A stretch of 31,541 bases of DNA. Source: an uncultured Pedobacter sp. (GTDB taxonomy: Bacteria; Bacteroidota; Bacteroidia; Sphingobacteriales; Sphingobacteriaceae). The notes under the pieces are model-generated. The model saw only the letters and a program-made list of their open reading frames with translations, ran no database searches and was not told the DNA's origin. Within the stretch, counting starts at the first letter, position 1. Every line of letters begins with the position of its first letter. The translations under genes were made by a program, and so were the position numbers. The stretch is from NCBI GenBank assembly GCA_946478755.1, contig CAMLDJ010000035.1, positions 1 through 31,541 of the forward strand, in the 5' to 3' direction. Shown here piece by piece: positions 8,470 through 21,906 of this stretch.

Positions 8470-8775
8470 GATATTAACCTGAACTTGATTAATAACATGC
8501 CTTTAAAGATCTTCTTTAGATATTTTAACTCACCGCCGTCACCCTGAATTTATTTCAGGGTCTATCTAGCAGGAAAGATGCTGAAACAAGTTCAGCATGA
8601 CGATCGAGTTAGGAAAAAGAAACAAAAAATTGATCACAACGGGTAAATGTTAATCGAACTAAGGTTACCAGTTCCCTGCAATGCATTAGGCCGTTTTAAA
8701 GCCTTTGTTAATTTACGCAATAACATTGATGAATGCTATAATATTTAATAATACAAATTAATATAACACAACAAA
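8470..8775. other. Intergenic region with one palindromic repeat
   Basis: This 306-base gap has no gene. It holds the CGTCA...TGACG element at 8537-8602 described separately. The rest is AT-rich; TTTG at 8704 and TAACATTG at 8721 resemble Bacteroidetes promoter boxes but are only 13 bases apart, so no promoter is called. No U-tailed terminator follows the GH27 stop, although the two hairpins of the repeat could slow transcription. Confidence 0.6.
8537..8602. repeat. CGTCA...TGACG double-hairpin repeat
   Basis: This 66-bp element is bounded by inverted CGTCA / TGACG ends. It holds two hairpins: CCCTGAA-TTTAT-TTCAGGG in the left half and ATGCTGAA-ACAAG-TTCAGCAT in the right half. The same outer ends occur in the repeats at 6443 and 26530 and in the hairpin at 25825, although the inner sequence differs. 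It is non-coding and probably a dispersed extragenic palindrome. Confidence 0.7.
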
Positions 8776-11229
8776 GTGAGGAGCTTCAATTTATACAAAA
8801 GACAATATTTTGCAAAACAAATAGTATTGGTATTCGTACTATTTATAAGCTTTTTTTCAGGGTATGCGCAAAATGGCATAGAAAGAAAACAGTTATTTGA
8901 TTATGACTGGAAATTCTGTTTAGGTGATACGCCAGAAGCTAAAGCAAATGATTTCAATGATTCGGGTTGGCGTAAACTTGATTTACCGCACGATTGGAGT
9001 ATCGAAGGAAAAACTCATCCTAAAAATGCTACAGGAGGAGGAGGTGGATTTTTTCCGTCAGGGATAGGCTGGTATCGAAAAACCTTTCAGGTGCCTGATA
9101 GCTGGAAGGTAAAAAAAACAGCTATTTATTTTGAAGGTATTTATATGAATTCCGAGATTTTTATTAATGGAAAATCGCTGGGTGTTTATCCTTATGGTTA
9201 CACATCATTCAGTTACGACCTTACACCTTATCTCGATTTTGGAAAAGAGAATGTTATTGCTGTCCGTGTCGACAATTCACAACAGATGAACAGCCGCTGG
9301 TACAGTGGCTCTGGTATTTACCGCCATGTATGGTTAAATGTTACCGACCCTGTACACGTTGCACATTGGGGTGTTGACATTTCAACTCCTCAGGTGTCTT
9401 CAAAAAAAGCAACTGTACTGGTAAAAACCAAGGTTAAAAATGAAACAGCATCTGCCCAGCAAATTGTTGTAAAAATGCTTCTTTGGAATAAAAATTCTAA
9501 AAAAATTGCTAATGGCCAGATGCAAGTCGTACTTCCTGCCAATAGCGAAAAGGAAATCACCCAGACTATACAAGTGTCAGATCCTATGCTCTGGACACCG
9601 GAAACACCGAATTTATACCAGGCGCAGGTTCAGGTAGTAAAAGACAAAAAAGTGCTGGACAATACAAAAACCAATTTTGGTATCCGCTCTATAAAATTTA
9701 CGACCGAAAATGGGTTTCAATTGAATGGAAAAACAGTGAAAATAAACGGCGGTTGTGTGCATCACGATAATGGCTGTTTGGGCGCTGCTGCTTTTCACCG
9801 TGCCGAAGAGCGTAAAGTAGAATTGCTTAAAGCCAGTGGTTTCAATGCCGTGAGAACTTCTCACAATCCACCTTCTGAAGCATTTCTCGATGCCTGCGAT
9901 AGATTAGGCCTGCTCGTAATGGACGAATCTTTCGACTGCTGGAGAATTGGAAAAAATACCAATGATTATGCAAAATATTTCGACCAATGGTGGAAAAAAG
10001 ATTTGCAGGCAATGATTTTAAGGGATCGAAACCATCCCTCTATCGTGATGTGGAGCATCGGTAATGAAATTGCAGAACGGGGAAAACCTGAAGCTGTTGA
10101 AACAGCTAAAATGCTTTTGCAGGAAGTGAAAAAAATAGACATTACAAGACCTGTAATTTCTGCCGTTGTGAATTTAAACAAATGGGAAAACCTGGATTCT
10201 TTGATAAACGTACATGATGTTGCCGGCTATAATTACAACCTGCATACTGCTCCAGAAGATCATAAAAGAGTGCCTTCTCGAATCATTGTTCAAACCGAAT
10301 CCTATCCGAAAGATGCTTTTGCCAATTGGAAACTTGTGCAGGAAAACAATTATGTAATCGGTGATTTTGTTTGGACAGCAATGGATTATCTGGGTGAGTC
10401 AGGAATTGGCCGTTGGTATTATTCTGGGGATACCCCTGGTGAACACTGGGAAAATAATTTTTTTCCATGGCATGGTGCTTATTGTGGTGATATCGATCTG
10501 ACCGGATGGAGAAAACCCATTTCCCATTACCGGAGCATGTTGTACAACGATAACGAAAAACTTTATATGGCCGTGCGTGAACCAGCTCCTGAACCTTTGG
10601 AAATCAAAGAAACCTGGTGGTCAGTTTATCCAACCTGGGAAAGCTGGACCTGGCCGGGTTTTGAAGGGAGAACCGTTCAGGTTGAAGTGTATTCCAAATA
10701 CCCGAAAGTGAGGCTTTACCTGAATAACAAACTGATAGGTGAACAGGCAACTACCATTGGGCAACAGTTTAAGGCTACTTTTGAGGTTCCATATGCTGCG
10801 GGTTTGATTAAAGCCGTAGGTGTAGAAGATAATAAAGAAACGGGATCAGTCATCCTCAAAACTGCTGGCGAGGCTGCAAAAATAAAACTAAGGGCAGACC
10901 GGAAAGAAATCTTGGCCAACGGGCAGGATTTATCGTACATCACGATCGAGCTAACCGATAAAGAGGGAACAATTCAACCTAATGCGACCAACCGTTTGCA
11001 TTTCAAAATCGAAGGTGCAGGCGTAATTGCAGGAGTGGATAATGCTGATCTGAAAGATTTTGAACAATACGTGGGCAATATCCGTAAAGCATGGAAAGGT
11101 AAAGCTCTAGTTGTGATAAAGAGCAAACATGAAGCTGGCGATATCAAACTAACGGTTACCTCTCCTAATTTACCAGCGGAAACTTTAAGTATCAAAACAG
11201 CTGATTATAACCATCAAAAAGGGCATTAA
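8776..11229 (+). CDS. GH2 beta-galactosidase
   Basis: The start is GTG: an in-frame TAA at 8764 excludes any earlier start and no ATG comes before the conserved domain. The 817-residue protein has a signal peptide of about 31 residues (ending GYA-Q), a GH2 sugar-binding domain (about 40-215), an Ig-like domain (220-315) and the TIM barrel (320-605). Acid/base Glu431 lies in MWSIGNEIAERG and nucleophile Glu508 in IIVQTESYPKDA. RTSHNPPSEAFLDACDRLG is the standard GH2 barrel motif. Two C-terminal beta domains follow, of DUF4982 type (about 630-695) and Glyco_hydro2_C5 type (about 705-805). This layout is usual for Bacteroidetes exo-beta-galactosidases. It acts in the periplasm or outside on terminal beta-galactose; exact linkage is unknown. 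Confidence 0.92.
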   Translation: MRSFNLYKRQYFAKQIVLVFVLFISFFSGYAQNGIERKQLFDYDWKFCLGDTPEAKANDFNDSGWRKLDLPHDWSIEGKTHPKNATGGGGGFFPSGIGWYRKTFQVPDSWKVKKTAIYFEGIYMNSEIFINGKSLGVYPYGYTSFSYDLTPYLDFGKENVIAVRVDNSQQMNSRWYSGSGIYRHVWLNVTDPVHVAHWGVDISTPQVSSKKATVLVKTKVKNETASAQQIVVKMLLWNKNSKKIANGQMQVVLPANSEKEITQTIQVSDPMLWTPETPNLYQAQVQVVKDKKVLDNTKTNFGIRSIKFTTENGFQLNGKTVKINGGCVHHDNGCLGAAAFHRAEERKVELLKASGFNAVRTSHNPPSEAFLDACDRLGLLVMDESFDCWRIGKNTNDYAKYFDQWWKKDLQAMILRDRNHPSIVMWSIGNEIAERGKPEAVETAKMLLQEVKKIDITRPVISAVVNLNKWENLDSLINVHDVAGYNYNLHTAPEDHKRVPSRIIVQTESYPKDAFANWKLVQENNYVIGDFVWTAMDYLGESGIGRWYYSGDTPGEHWENNFFPWHGAYCGDIDLTGWRKPISHYRSMLYNDNEKLYMAVREPAPEPLEIKETWWSVYPTWESWTWPGFEGRTVQVEVYSKYPKVRLYLNNKLIGEQATTIGQQFKATFEVPYAAGLIKAVGVEDNKETGSVILKTAGEAAKIKLRADRKEILANGQDLSYITIELTDKEGTIQPNATNRLHFKIEGAGVIAGVDNADLKDFEQYVGNIRKAWKGKALVVIKSKHEAGDIKLTVTSPNLPAETLSIKTADYNHQKGH

Positions 11230-11410
11230 TTCAAAAATCAAACGGTTACTGAGTATTTGAATTAATCAATAGATTTTTATAGAAATAAATAAAACGGCCT
11301 GGTAGTTAACTGAATCCAATCGGTTTATAAACATCAATTCGATATACAGAGCAGTAGATGATGATACCTGGGATTGCCAAAAGAATAAAATATACTGATA
11401 AGCACGGCAT

Positions 11411-14982
<3,572 letters not shown>

Positions 14983-15065
14983 AGGTGAACTGATTGCCGC
15001 CGATGGATAAAACAAGTTACTAATCGTTTGATTCTTTAAAGTAAAAAAATAACAAGCATAAAATT

Positions 15066-17150
15066 ATGAAGAAGTATTTAATTGCATTTATGTTAATTGT
15101 GATCTACGGAACTGCCGCGAAATCCCAAAATGCCAATCCATATTTTCCTGAAAAAGACCTGATCACTACCGGAATATACTATTACCCCGAACACTGGAAA
15201 GAAAGCCAATGGGAGCGCGATATCAAAAAGATTTCGGATATGGGCTATGAGTTTGTTCACCTTGCCGAATTTGCCTGGTTTAAAATGGAACCTGAAGAAG
15301 GACGGTTTGACTTTACCTGGTTAGATAAGGTGGTGGGTTTATGTGTAAAATATAAGCTTAAGGTGGTCATGTGCACGCCATCTGCAACCACACCAGCATG
15401 GATGCGGGCTAATTATCCCGAAACCTTTATAATGGATGGGCATTATATCCGGGCTGAACATGGAACAAGGGGGCTGGCTTCGATTGTTAATCCAAAATAC
15501 CGTTTGTTTGTCGAAAAAATTGTAACCGAGATGGGTAGGCGTTATGGTCAGCATAAAAATGTGACCGGATGGCAGTTGGATAATGAGCCCGATGCGAAGC
15601 CAGATTATAGCGTGTCCTCGCAGAAAGCTTTCAGGCAATGGCTAAAAAGCAGGTACAAAACCATTGATGCTTTAAATGATGCCTGGGGTACAGCTTTCTG
15701 GAGCCAGTGGTATAACAATTTCGACCAGGTTATGATCCATAACACCAATCTGGTTGGCTGGTGGGGCAACAATCCGCATGCCCTGCTCGATTTTAAGCGT
15801 TACTGTGCCGATGCACAGGCCGGATTTCTTGATTTTCAGGCCGGCACCCTGCGTGGCCTCATATCGAAGCAGCAGTATATTACCACTAATTATACCGCGG
15901 TTTCTCCCGGTTCCGATCCGGGGCGGACAAAGAAACTGGATTTTGCAGCCTATACTGCCTATCCCAATGGTGGTAGCGACAACATAGGCGAACTGGGATT
16001 TAGGATGGGAGATAGCCGGGTTATCCTTTTTGCTTCAGAATATTTTAAGCATGTGGGAGGCGTGTCGGGCGTGATGGAAATTCAGCCCGGTCCTGTAAAC
16101 TGGGGAAGCTACAACCCGCTTCTTTTGCCCGGAACAGTGCGCATGTGGCTGTACCATACCTTTGCTGCGGGTGGGAAACTTGCCTGTTCTTACCGCTTCA
16201 GGCAGATTTTATACAGCGCCGAACAGTACCATTCCGGTGTTATACAAACAGATGGGGTAACACCTTCTCCCGGAGGCGAAGAGTACATTCAGTTTATGAA
16301 AGAAATAAAAGAACTGAGGAAGTTGTACAGGCCGGGGGCCAAGGTTCCTGAAAAACTGATGGAACGCTCAACGGCCATTCTTTGGAACCTGGAAAATTAC
16401 TGGACCATCGACAGGCAGAAACAGACCAACCAGTGGGACACATGGAACTATCCCGTAAAGTTTCTGGAAATGGCAAAATCTTTGGGAGCCCCTGTTGATG
16501 TAGTGCCTGAAACTACTGATCTGTCGAAATATAAGGTGGTGATTGTTCCTGCTTACGAAATGGCCGACTCGGCTCTGGTAAAGAAATGGAATGATTATGT
16601 AACGCGTGGCGGACATTTGATTATTACCTGCCGTACAGCAACCAAAAACCGCATGGGGCATTTCTGGGAGGGTAAACCGGCAGCGCCAATTTCGGGCCTT
16701 ATCGGCGCGCAGATTACGGCAACCGATATGCTTTCAGCTTATGCGAAAGGAGACATCCAGATGGGTTCGGAACATTACAAATGGAATAAATGGGGCGATC
16801 TGTTGCAGCCCGATCAAAATACCGAAGTTCTTGCAAGGTATGAAAACCAGTTTTATAAAGGAAAGGCAGCTGTTGTAAAGCACAAAATCGGTAAAGGATC
16901 GGTAACCTACATAGGTGTAGCCACAGACGATTCGAAGCTGGAAAAGGATTTGTTACGCAACACTTATACCGGAGCAGGGGCAACGACCGAAAATTATCCG
17001 CCAGGTGTTTATGTTTATTGGAGGGATGGATTTTATATGGCCGTAAATTATTCTTCTACTGATTATAATATAAATATTCCTGCAAATTCGAAGATTATTG
17101 TTGGAGAAAAAACATTGAAACCCGCTGGTGTATTGGTTTGGAGCGAGTAA
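15066..17150 (+). CDS. GH42 beta-galactosidase
   Basis: The 694-residue protein has a signal peptide of about 20 residues (ending AKS-Q). The GH42 barrel (25-410) contains GIYYYPEHWKESQWERDI, VHLAEFAWFKMEPEEG, acid/base Glu174 in GWQLDNEPDAKP and nucleophile Glu338 in GVMEIQPGPVNWG. A Rossmann-like trimerisation domain follows (about 415-625: VDVVPETTDLSKYKVVIVPA, then TRGGHLIITCRTATKN), then a small beta domain. Length is the family norm. GH42 enzymes usually act on beta-1,3/1,4/1,6-galacto-oligosaccharides; unlike most family members, which are cytoplasmic, this one carries a secretion signal. It starts 83 bases after the esterase gene and is the last enzyme gene before the regulator. Confidence 0.93.
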   Translation: MKKYLIAFMLIVIYGTAAKSQNANPYFPEKDLITTGIYYYPEHWKESQWERDIKKISDMGYEFVHLAEFAWFKMEPEEGRFDFTWLDKVVGLCVKYKLKVVMCTPSATTPAWMRANYPETFIMDGHYIRAEHGTRGLASIVNPKYRLFVEKIVTEMGRRYGQHKNVTGWQLDNEPDAKPDYSVSSQKAFRQWLKSRYKTIDALNDAWGTAFWSQWYNNFDQVMIHNTNLVGWWGNNPHALLDFKRYCADAQAGFLDFQAGTLRGLISKQQYITTNYTAVSPGSDPGRTKKLDFAAYTAYPNGGSDNIGELGFRMGDSRVILFASEYFKHVGGVSGVMEIQPGPVNWGSYNPLLLPGTVRMWLYHTFAAGGKLACSYRFRQILYSAEQYHSGVIQTDGVTPSPGGEEYIQFMKEIKELRKLYRPGAKVPEKLMERSTAILWNLENYWTIDRQKQTNQWDTWNYPVKFLEMAKSLGAPVDVVPETTDLSKYKVVIVPAYEMADSALVKKWNDYVTRGGHLIITCRTATKNRMGHFWEGKPAAPISGLIGAQITATDMLSAYAKGDIQMGSEHYKWNKWGDLLQPDQNTEVLARYENQFYKGKAAVVKHKIGKGSVTYIGVATDDSKLEKDLLRNTYTGAGATTENYPPGVYVYWRDGFYMAVNYSSTDYNINIPANSKIIVGEKTLKPAGVLVWSE

Positions 17151-17394
17151 ACGTCGTATTCTGCATATCACGGCAAAGGTTGAAACCCTTTGTTGATTAC
17201 TTTAAAGTGGCTTGTTTGTCCACTTAATTGATACAACCTGGTTTTAAAATACCTTGAAAATTTTACATTTTTTAAAAGATATCAGGATTTAAACGTAGTT
17301 TAGCTAATACTTAATTCTTATCAACTATAACCATTAAAGCTACTTTAATCATTGAGGGGTTCTCAGGAATGATTTCTGTATTATAATAAAATAT

Positions 17395-20300
17395 ATGTAT
17401 CGGCTTTTAGCTTTAATCAGCGCACTCATACTGTGTAATTCTCTTTTTGCGCAGGAAAATGTGTATCAATTTCCCCACCTTGATATTGCTAACGGCTTAT
17501 CAGACAATCAGGTAAATGCAATATATAAAGACCGTAAAGGATTTATGTGGTTTGGTACCATGGCCGGCCTTAACCGTTATGACGGGCATGAATTCAAAGT
17601 ATTTAAGCATAGTTCAAAAGATAGTACCAGCATACCAGAAGGGTATATCGTAGATATATTTGAAGGCCCTGAGAAACAGTTGTGGATTACCTCTAATAGC
17701 GGTTTCAGTATTTACAATCCATCAACTGAAAAGTTTGAGCGCTTTCAGGACAAACACTTTAAAAAATATAAAATTCCCAGCGGCTACCTTAAGAAGATAA
17801 AAGGCAACAATAGCGGCATGGTCTATTTCCACGTCGAAAACCTCGGTATTTTTTGCTATGATTCGAAAAGTGGTAAAACCATTGCATATACTCATAAGAA
17901 CGACTTATCAAATTCTTTATACAACGATCAGATAAGTGATTTTATAGATGATGAAAAAGGTAATTTATGGGTTAGCTATACCAGCGGCGTTCTTGATAAG
18001 TTTAACTTAAAGAACCACAGGGTAACAAATAGGTACTTTGCAGTAAACAAGCGTTTTGGTAAACAGGTAAATTCCTTCAATCTCAATCATGATTCGCAGG
18101 GAAATATTTTTATTTACAGTAGGAGTAACCCATTCGGTTTATATTATCTTAATGTGGTAAGTGATCAGTTTAGTTATTTTGGGAAAAAGCAAGATCATTC
18201 TGGACTAAGTTCGAACAATGTAAGCCAGGTAATCGAGGGCGATGATGGAAATATCTGGATAGGGACCGATCATGGCGGAATTAATATTTTAGATAAACAT
18301 ACTTACCGATTAACCTATGTTTTAAACAAAAAAGATGACGCAAGAGGATTAAGTGATAACAGCATAGCTGCTTTGTACAAGGACAATAATGGTATAGTCT
18401 GGATCGGAACATATAAGAAAGGGATCTGTTATTATCACAAAAGCATATATAAGTTTCCCCGAAATCAGTATTTAACTGGCAAAAAACCAATAAATAAGGA
18501 TGTTAATTCATTTGCAGAGGATAATAAAGGGAATTTGTGGATCGGAACAAACGGAGACGGCTTATTGTATTTAAACAGAAGTACGGGCGAGATCAAAACA
18601 TACCGAAATAATCCAGCGAGCAGTAATTCTTTGAGTAGTGATATTGTGGTAAGCCTTAAGCTTGATCGTTCGGGCGTTTTGTGGATCGGGACTTATTTAG
18701 GTGGACTTGATTCTTTTGACGGACAGAAATTCACGAATTTTAGGCATACAGCAGACCCTTCCAGTATTTCAGATAACCGTATTTATGATATATTGGAAGA
18801 TTCTGCCAACAGGTTATGGGTGGGCACCTTAAACGGGGGGCTGGATTTGCTTGACCGGAGCACCGGAAAATTTAAACACTTTAATCCATCAGTCAAAAAC
18901 ACGATAAATGCTTATGTCGTTTCTAGTTTGTACGAAGATAAAAAGAAAAATATCTGGATCGGTACCACAGCAGGGCTGAGTATCCTTGATGCCAAAACCG
19001 CTAAGTTTAGCTATTTAAAAAACAACAGAAGGGATACGAACTCCTTGGTACAGGATGTTGTAAACTCGATTATTGAGGATAGCAGAGGATGGATGTGGAT
19101 AGGCACAAGGGAAGGGATAAGCATATATAATCCCTCAACCGGAAAGTTTAATAATTTAAGCGAAGATGTTGGGTTGCCAGAAAATACCGTATTTGAGCTT
19201 ATTGAAGATGAAGATCACAACATCTGGTACAGTTCCCGCAAAGGGCTTTACAAGATTTCTGTAATTGCTCAAGGGGAAACCTATAAATTCAGGTACAGTA
19301 AATACAACAAATCAGACGGGCTGCAGAGTACGCAGTTTAATGTTAATGCTGCTTACAAAACAAAAGCAGGCGAACTGATTTTTGGAGGGCCGAACGGTTT
19401 TAATATTTTCAGGGCTGGGCAGATCAAAAATACGGGGTTCCCCTCGGTATTGGTAATGACAGATTTAGAAATGTTTTACCATAAAGTAAACGTTGGTGAA
19501 AGTATAAATGGACATATTATTCTGCCCGAGACAATAGCAGAGCTTAAGAATTTAACACTTACTTATAAGGAAAATATTTTTTCGGTCCAGTTTGCGCTGC
19601 TCAATTATTTTAATCCCCACAAAGTAATTTACAAGTACAATCTGGAAGGATTCGATAAACGTTGGCTTACGGTTCCGTCGGAAATACGTAAAGCTACTTT
19701 TACAAATCTTGATCCGGGAAAATATATACTTAATGTAAAGGCCTTTAATGAAAACGATTCGTCACTCCTGGCCGAATCGCAACTGAAAATTACCATTCTG
19801 CCTCCTTTCTGGCGTACAACATGGGCATATATCCTGTATGTTTTGGCCTTTGGCTGCCTGTTGTTGTTTATACGGAGCAGGGGCATCAAAAAGTTAAGAC
19901 GGGAGTTCGCTTTGGTACAGGAAAGAATCCAGGCCCGGCAATTACGTGAGCAAGACCGTAAGGAGGCTGAAAGGTTACGGGAACTTGACCTGTTAAAAAT
20001 TAAATTTTTAACCAACCTGAGTCACGAGTTCAGGACACCTATTTCCCTGATCCTGGCTCCTGTAGACAAACTTTTGATCGAATCCAAAGAGAAGGAAAGG
20101 CATGGTCAGCTGGCCATGATAAAAAGAAATGCACGGCGGTTGTTAAACCTGGTAAACCAACTGCTCGATTTCCGTAAAATGGAAGAGCAGGAGCTACGGT
20201 TAAATAATAGCGATGGCGAAATTGTTTCCTTCATTAAAGATGCAACAGATTCTTTTTACGATCTGGCAGAACGGAAGCAGATCAAACTTACTTTTAAAAG

Positions 20301-21567
20301 TACCATAGAAAATCTATATGTATCATATGATCAGGATAAAATAGAGCGGATATTATTCAATTTACTTTCGAATGCATTCAAATTTACACCCACAGGGGGA
20401 ACAGTAGGTGTTGAGCTACAAATACTGGATGGTAAACCAGCAGATGGAAGGGTTTTATTGGAGTTAAAAGTGATGGACTCGGGGATTGGTATTCCAAAGG
20501 ATAAACAGGAAAAAATATTCGAACGGTTTTTCCAAAGTGAAACTTCTTCTTCCATTCTTAATCAGGGTTCAGGAATAGGCCTTTCCATCACCAAAGAGTT
20601 CGTCAAAATGCAAGGTGGCGAAATAGTAGTTGAAAGTGAGCCTGGTTTGGGGAGTTGTTTTACATTATACCTAAATCTTGTACCCGTTGCAATTTCAGGG
20701 CAGGAGCAAAAACATCTTGAGGATGCGGATGTGCCAGATGCCGGACCAGATAAAAAAGATGTAGAGAAAGAATCTTCCGACAAGCGCCTCCGCGTAAAAA
20801 ATGCCCCTCTTATTCTGTTGGTTGAGGATAATGAGGATTTTAGGTTTTACCTTAAAGATAACCTGAGGGTTTTTTATAAAATCGAAGAGGCCTCAAATGG
20901 CAAGGAAGGCTGGCAAAAGGCGCTTGCACTACATCCAGATCTGATCGTTTCCGATATCAGTATGCCTGAAATGAATGGCAATGAGCTTTGTGGGAAACTA
21001 AAATCAGACGAAAGGACAAAACATATACCGATTATTCTTTTAACGGCTTTAACAGGTGAAGAAGAACAGCTAAAAGGGTTAGAAATAGGAGCGAACGATT
21101 ACATGACCAAACCCTTTAATTTTGAGATTTTACATTCCAAAATCAAGAACCTGCTCACGCTGCATCAAACCTTTAAAAAAACTTATTCCAGACAGGTGAG
21201 TATGGCTTCGCCAGAAATGGAGATCGAATCTGATGATGTGAAATTCCTGAACACCGCATTACTTTACATTGAAGACAATCTCCATAAGCCTCAATTATCA
21301 GTGGAAGATCTGAGCAAACATATGGTGATCAGTAGGGTATCCTTATACAGAAAGTGTTTACGGGTTACCGGTAAAACCCCTGTTGATTTTATCAGGTCTG
21401 TTAAGCTCGAAAAAGCGGCGGTTTTATTGGAGAAAAGTAGTAAAACCATTTCTGAAATCTGTTACATGGTCGGTTTTAGTACCCCTAACTATTTTGCAAA
21501 GGCATTCAGGGAAAAATACCAGGTACTTCCTTCAGAATATAGAACAAAAAAAAAGGATTCGGATTAA
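17395..21567 (+). CDS. Hybrid two-component system regulator (HTCS)
   Basis: The 1390-residue one-protein sensor-regulator has a signal peptide (1-19, LFA-Q), periplasmic Reg_prop beta-propeller repeats (about 25-715; many copies of the G.(I/L)W(I/F)GT pattern), a Y_Y_Y domain (about 730-802) and a membrane segment (about 808-828, WAYILYVLAFGCLLLFI). Then come a coiled linker, HisKA with His877 in NLSHEFRTP, an HATPase (about 975-1090; GIGIPKDKQEKIF and GSGIGLSI), a receiver with LVEDNED and Asp1187 in VSDISMPEMNG, and an AraC-type helix-turn-helix (about 1285-1385). HTCS proteins bind an oligosaccharide in the periplasm and activate nearby glycan genes. Its place between the enzyme blocks makes it the likely regulator of the locus. 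It has no missing residues or frameshift. Confidence 0.96.
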   Translation: MYRLLALISALILCNSLFAQENVYQFPHLDIANGLSDNQVNAIYKDRKGFMWFGTMAGLNRYDGHEFKVFKHSSKDSTSIPEGYIVDIFEGPEKQLWITSNSGFSIYNPSTEKFERFQDKHFKKYKIPSGYLKKIKGNNSGMVYFHVENLGIFCYDSKSGKTIAYTHKNDLSNSLYNDQISDFIDDEKGNLWVSYTSGVLDKFNLKNHRVTNRYFAVNKRFGKQVNSFNLNHDSQGNIFIYSRSNPFGLYYLNVVSDQFSYFGKKQDHSGLSSNNVSQVIEGDDGNIWIGTDHGGINILDKHTYRLTYVLNKKDDARGLSDNSIAALYKDNNGIVWIGTYKKGICYYHKSIYKFPRNQYLTGKKPINKDVNSFAEDNKGNLWIGTNGDGLLYLNRSTGEIKTYRNNPASSNSLSSDIVVSLKLDRSGVLWIGTYLGGLDSFDGQKFTNFRHTADPSSISDNRIYDILEDSANRLWVGTLNGGLDLLDRSTGKFKHFNPSVKNTINAYVVSSLYEDKKKNIWIGTTAGLSILDAKTAKFSYLKNNRRDTNSLVQDVVNSIIEDSRGWMWIGTREGISIYNPSTGKFNNLSEDVGLPENTVFELIEDEDHNIWYSSRKGLYKISVIAQGETYKFRYSKYNKSDGLQSTQFNVNAAYKTKAGELIFGGPNGFNIFRAGQIKNTGFPSVLVMTDLEMFYHKVNVGESINGHIILPETIAELKNLTLTYKENIFSVQFALLNYFNPHKVIYKYNLEGFDKRWLTVPSEIRKATFTNLDPGKYILNVKAFNENDSSLLAESQLKITILPPFWRTTWAYILYVLAFGCLLLFIRSRGIKKLRREFALVQERIQARQLREQDRKEAERLRELDLLKIKFLTNLSHEFRTPISLILAPVDKLLIESKEKERHGQLAMIKRNARRLLNLVNQLLDFRKMEEQELRLNNSDGEIVSFIKDATDSFYDLAERKQIKLTFKSTIENLYVSYDQDKIERILFNLLSNAFKFTPTGGTVGVELQILDGKPADGRVLLELKVMDSGIGIPKDKQEKIFERFFQSETSSSILNQGSGIGLSITKEFVKMQGGEIVVESEPGLGSCFTLYLNLVPVAISGQEQKHLEDADVPDAGPDKKDVEKESSDKRLRVKNAPLILLVEDNEDFRFYLKDNLRVFYKIEEASNGKEGWQKALALHPDLIVSDISMPEMNGNELCGKLKSDERTKHIPIILLTALTGEEEQLKGLEIGANDYMTKPFNFEILHSKIKNLLTLHQTFKKTYSRQVSMASPEMEIESDDVKFLNTALLYIEDNLHKPQLSVEDLSKHMVISRVSLYRKCLRVTGKTPVDFIRSVKLEKAAVLLEKSSKTISEICYMVGFSTPNYFAKAFREKYQVLPSEYRTKKKDSD

Positions 21568-21729
21568 AAACAGCTCCTGGTGCCTTTCTAACAAGATAAA
21601 TTATTTATGCTATTGAATTAAATAAAAACACAGCTGTGTTGCTGCTCAATATTATTAAGTTAATTCATTAGGTATAAGCAAAATAATTTACCACGACTTG
21701 TCCCGATTTTCGGGAGATAGAAAGGATGT

Positions 21730-21771
21730 ACACAGATATGAAAATCTGTGTTTATCTGTGTGCATCTGTGG
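21730..21771. repeat. Phased ATCTGTG repeat with inverted partner
   Basis: ATCTGTG occurs at 21744, 21754 and 21764, exactly 10 bases apart, and the inverse ACACAGAT stands at 21730-21737, forming an 8-bp hairpin with the first copy. Sequences of this CACAGAT/ATCTGTG type are common dispersed extragenic repeats in bacteria; the one-turn spacing also fits a protein-binding array. It lies about 90-130 bases upstream of the GH27 promoter. Confidence 0.6.
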
Positions 21772-21857
21772 TTAAAAGCCCCTTAATCTAACGCCATTAG
21801 TTTTGCGACTTGAGTAATATTATTCTTGATGCGCACTAAATGACCCGATAATAATCG

Positions 21858-21885
21858 TTGTTTTAACGTTTATTATTTATATTTG
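21858..21885 (+). promoter_or_regulatory. Bacteroidetes-type promoter of the GH27-GH51 operon
   Basis: TTG at 21858-21860 is followed, after 17 bases, by TATATTTG at 21878-21885. This matches the phylum's -33 TTG / -7 TAnnTTTG consensus and spacing. Transcription would start near 21892, leaving a short leader of about 15 bases before the ATG at 21907. Confidence 0.6.
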
Positions 21886-21906
21886 TGAAAGACCAAATAT
21901 ACACGC

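Larger units (their letters stand above)
21568..21906. other. Regulatory intergenic region between HTCS and GH27-GH51
   Basis: This 339-base gap has no gene. From left it holds a 14-bp palindrome AACACAGCTGTGTT (21627-21640), a small hairpin TCCCGA-TTT-TCGGGA (21702-21716), the phased ATCTGTG repeat (21730-21771) and a good Bacteroidetes promoter (21858-21885). No U-tailed terminator for the HTCS gene is visible. Confidence 0.7.

Noticed and set aside
17174..17192. Hairpin CAAAGG/CCTTTG after the GH42 gene
   Set aside because: The stem is only 6 bp and no T-run follows, so a terminator between GH42 and HTCS is not supported.
21627..21640. 14-bp palindrome AACACAGCTGTGTT after the HTCS gene
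   Set aside because: It has no loop and no T-run, so it is not a terminator. It could be a protein site, but a single palindrome is weak evidence.
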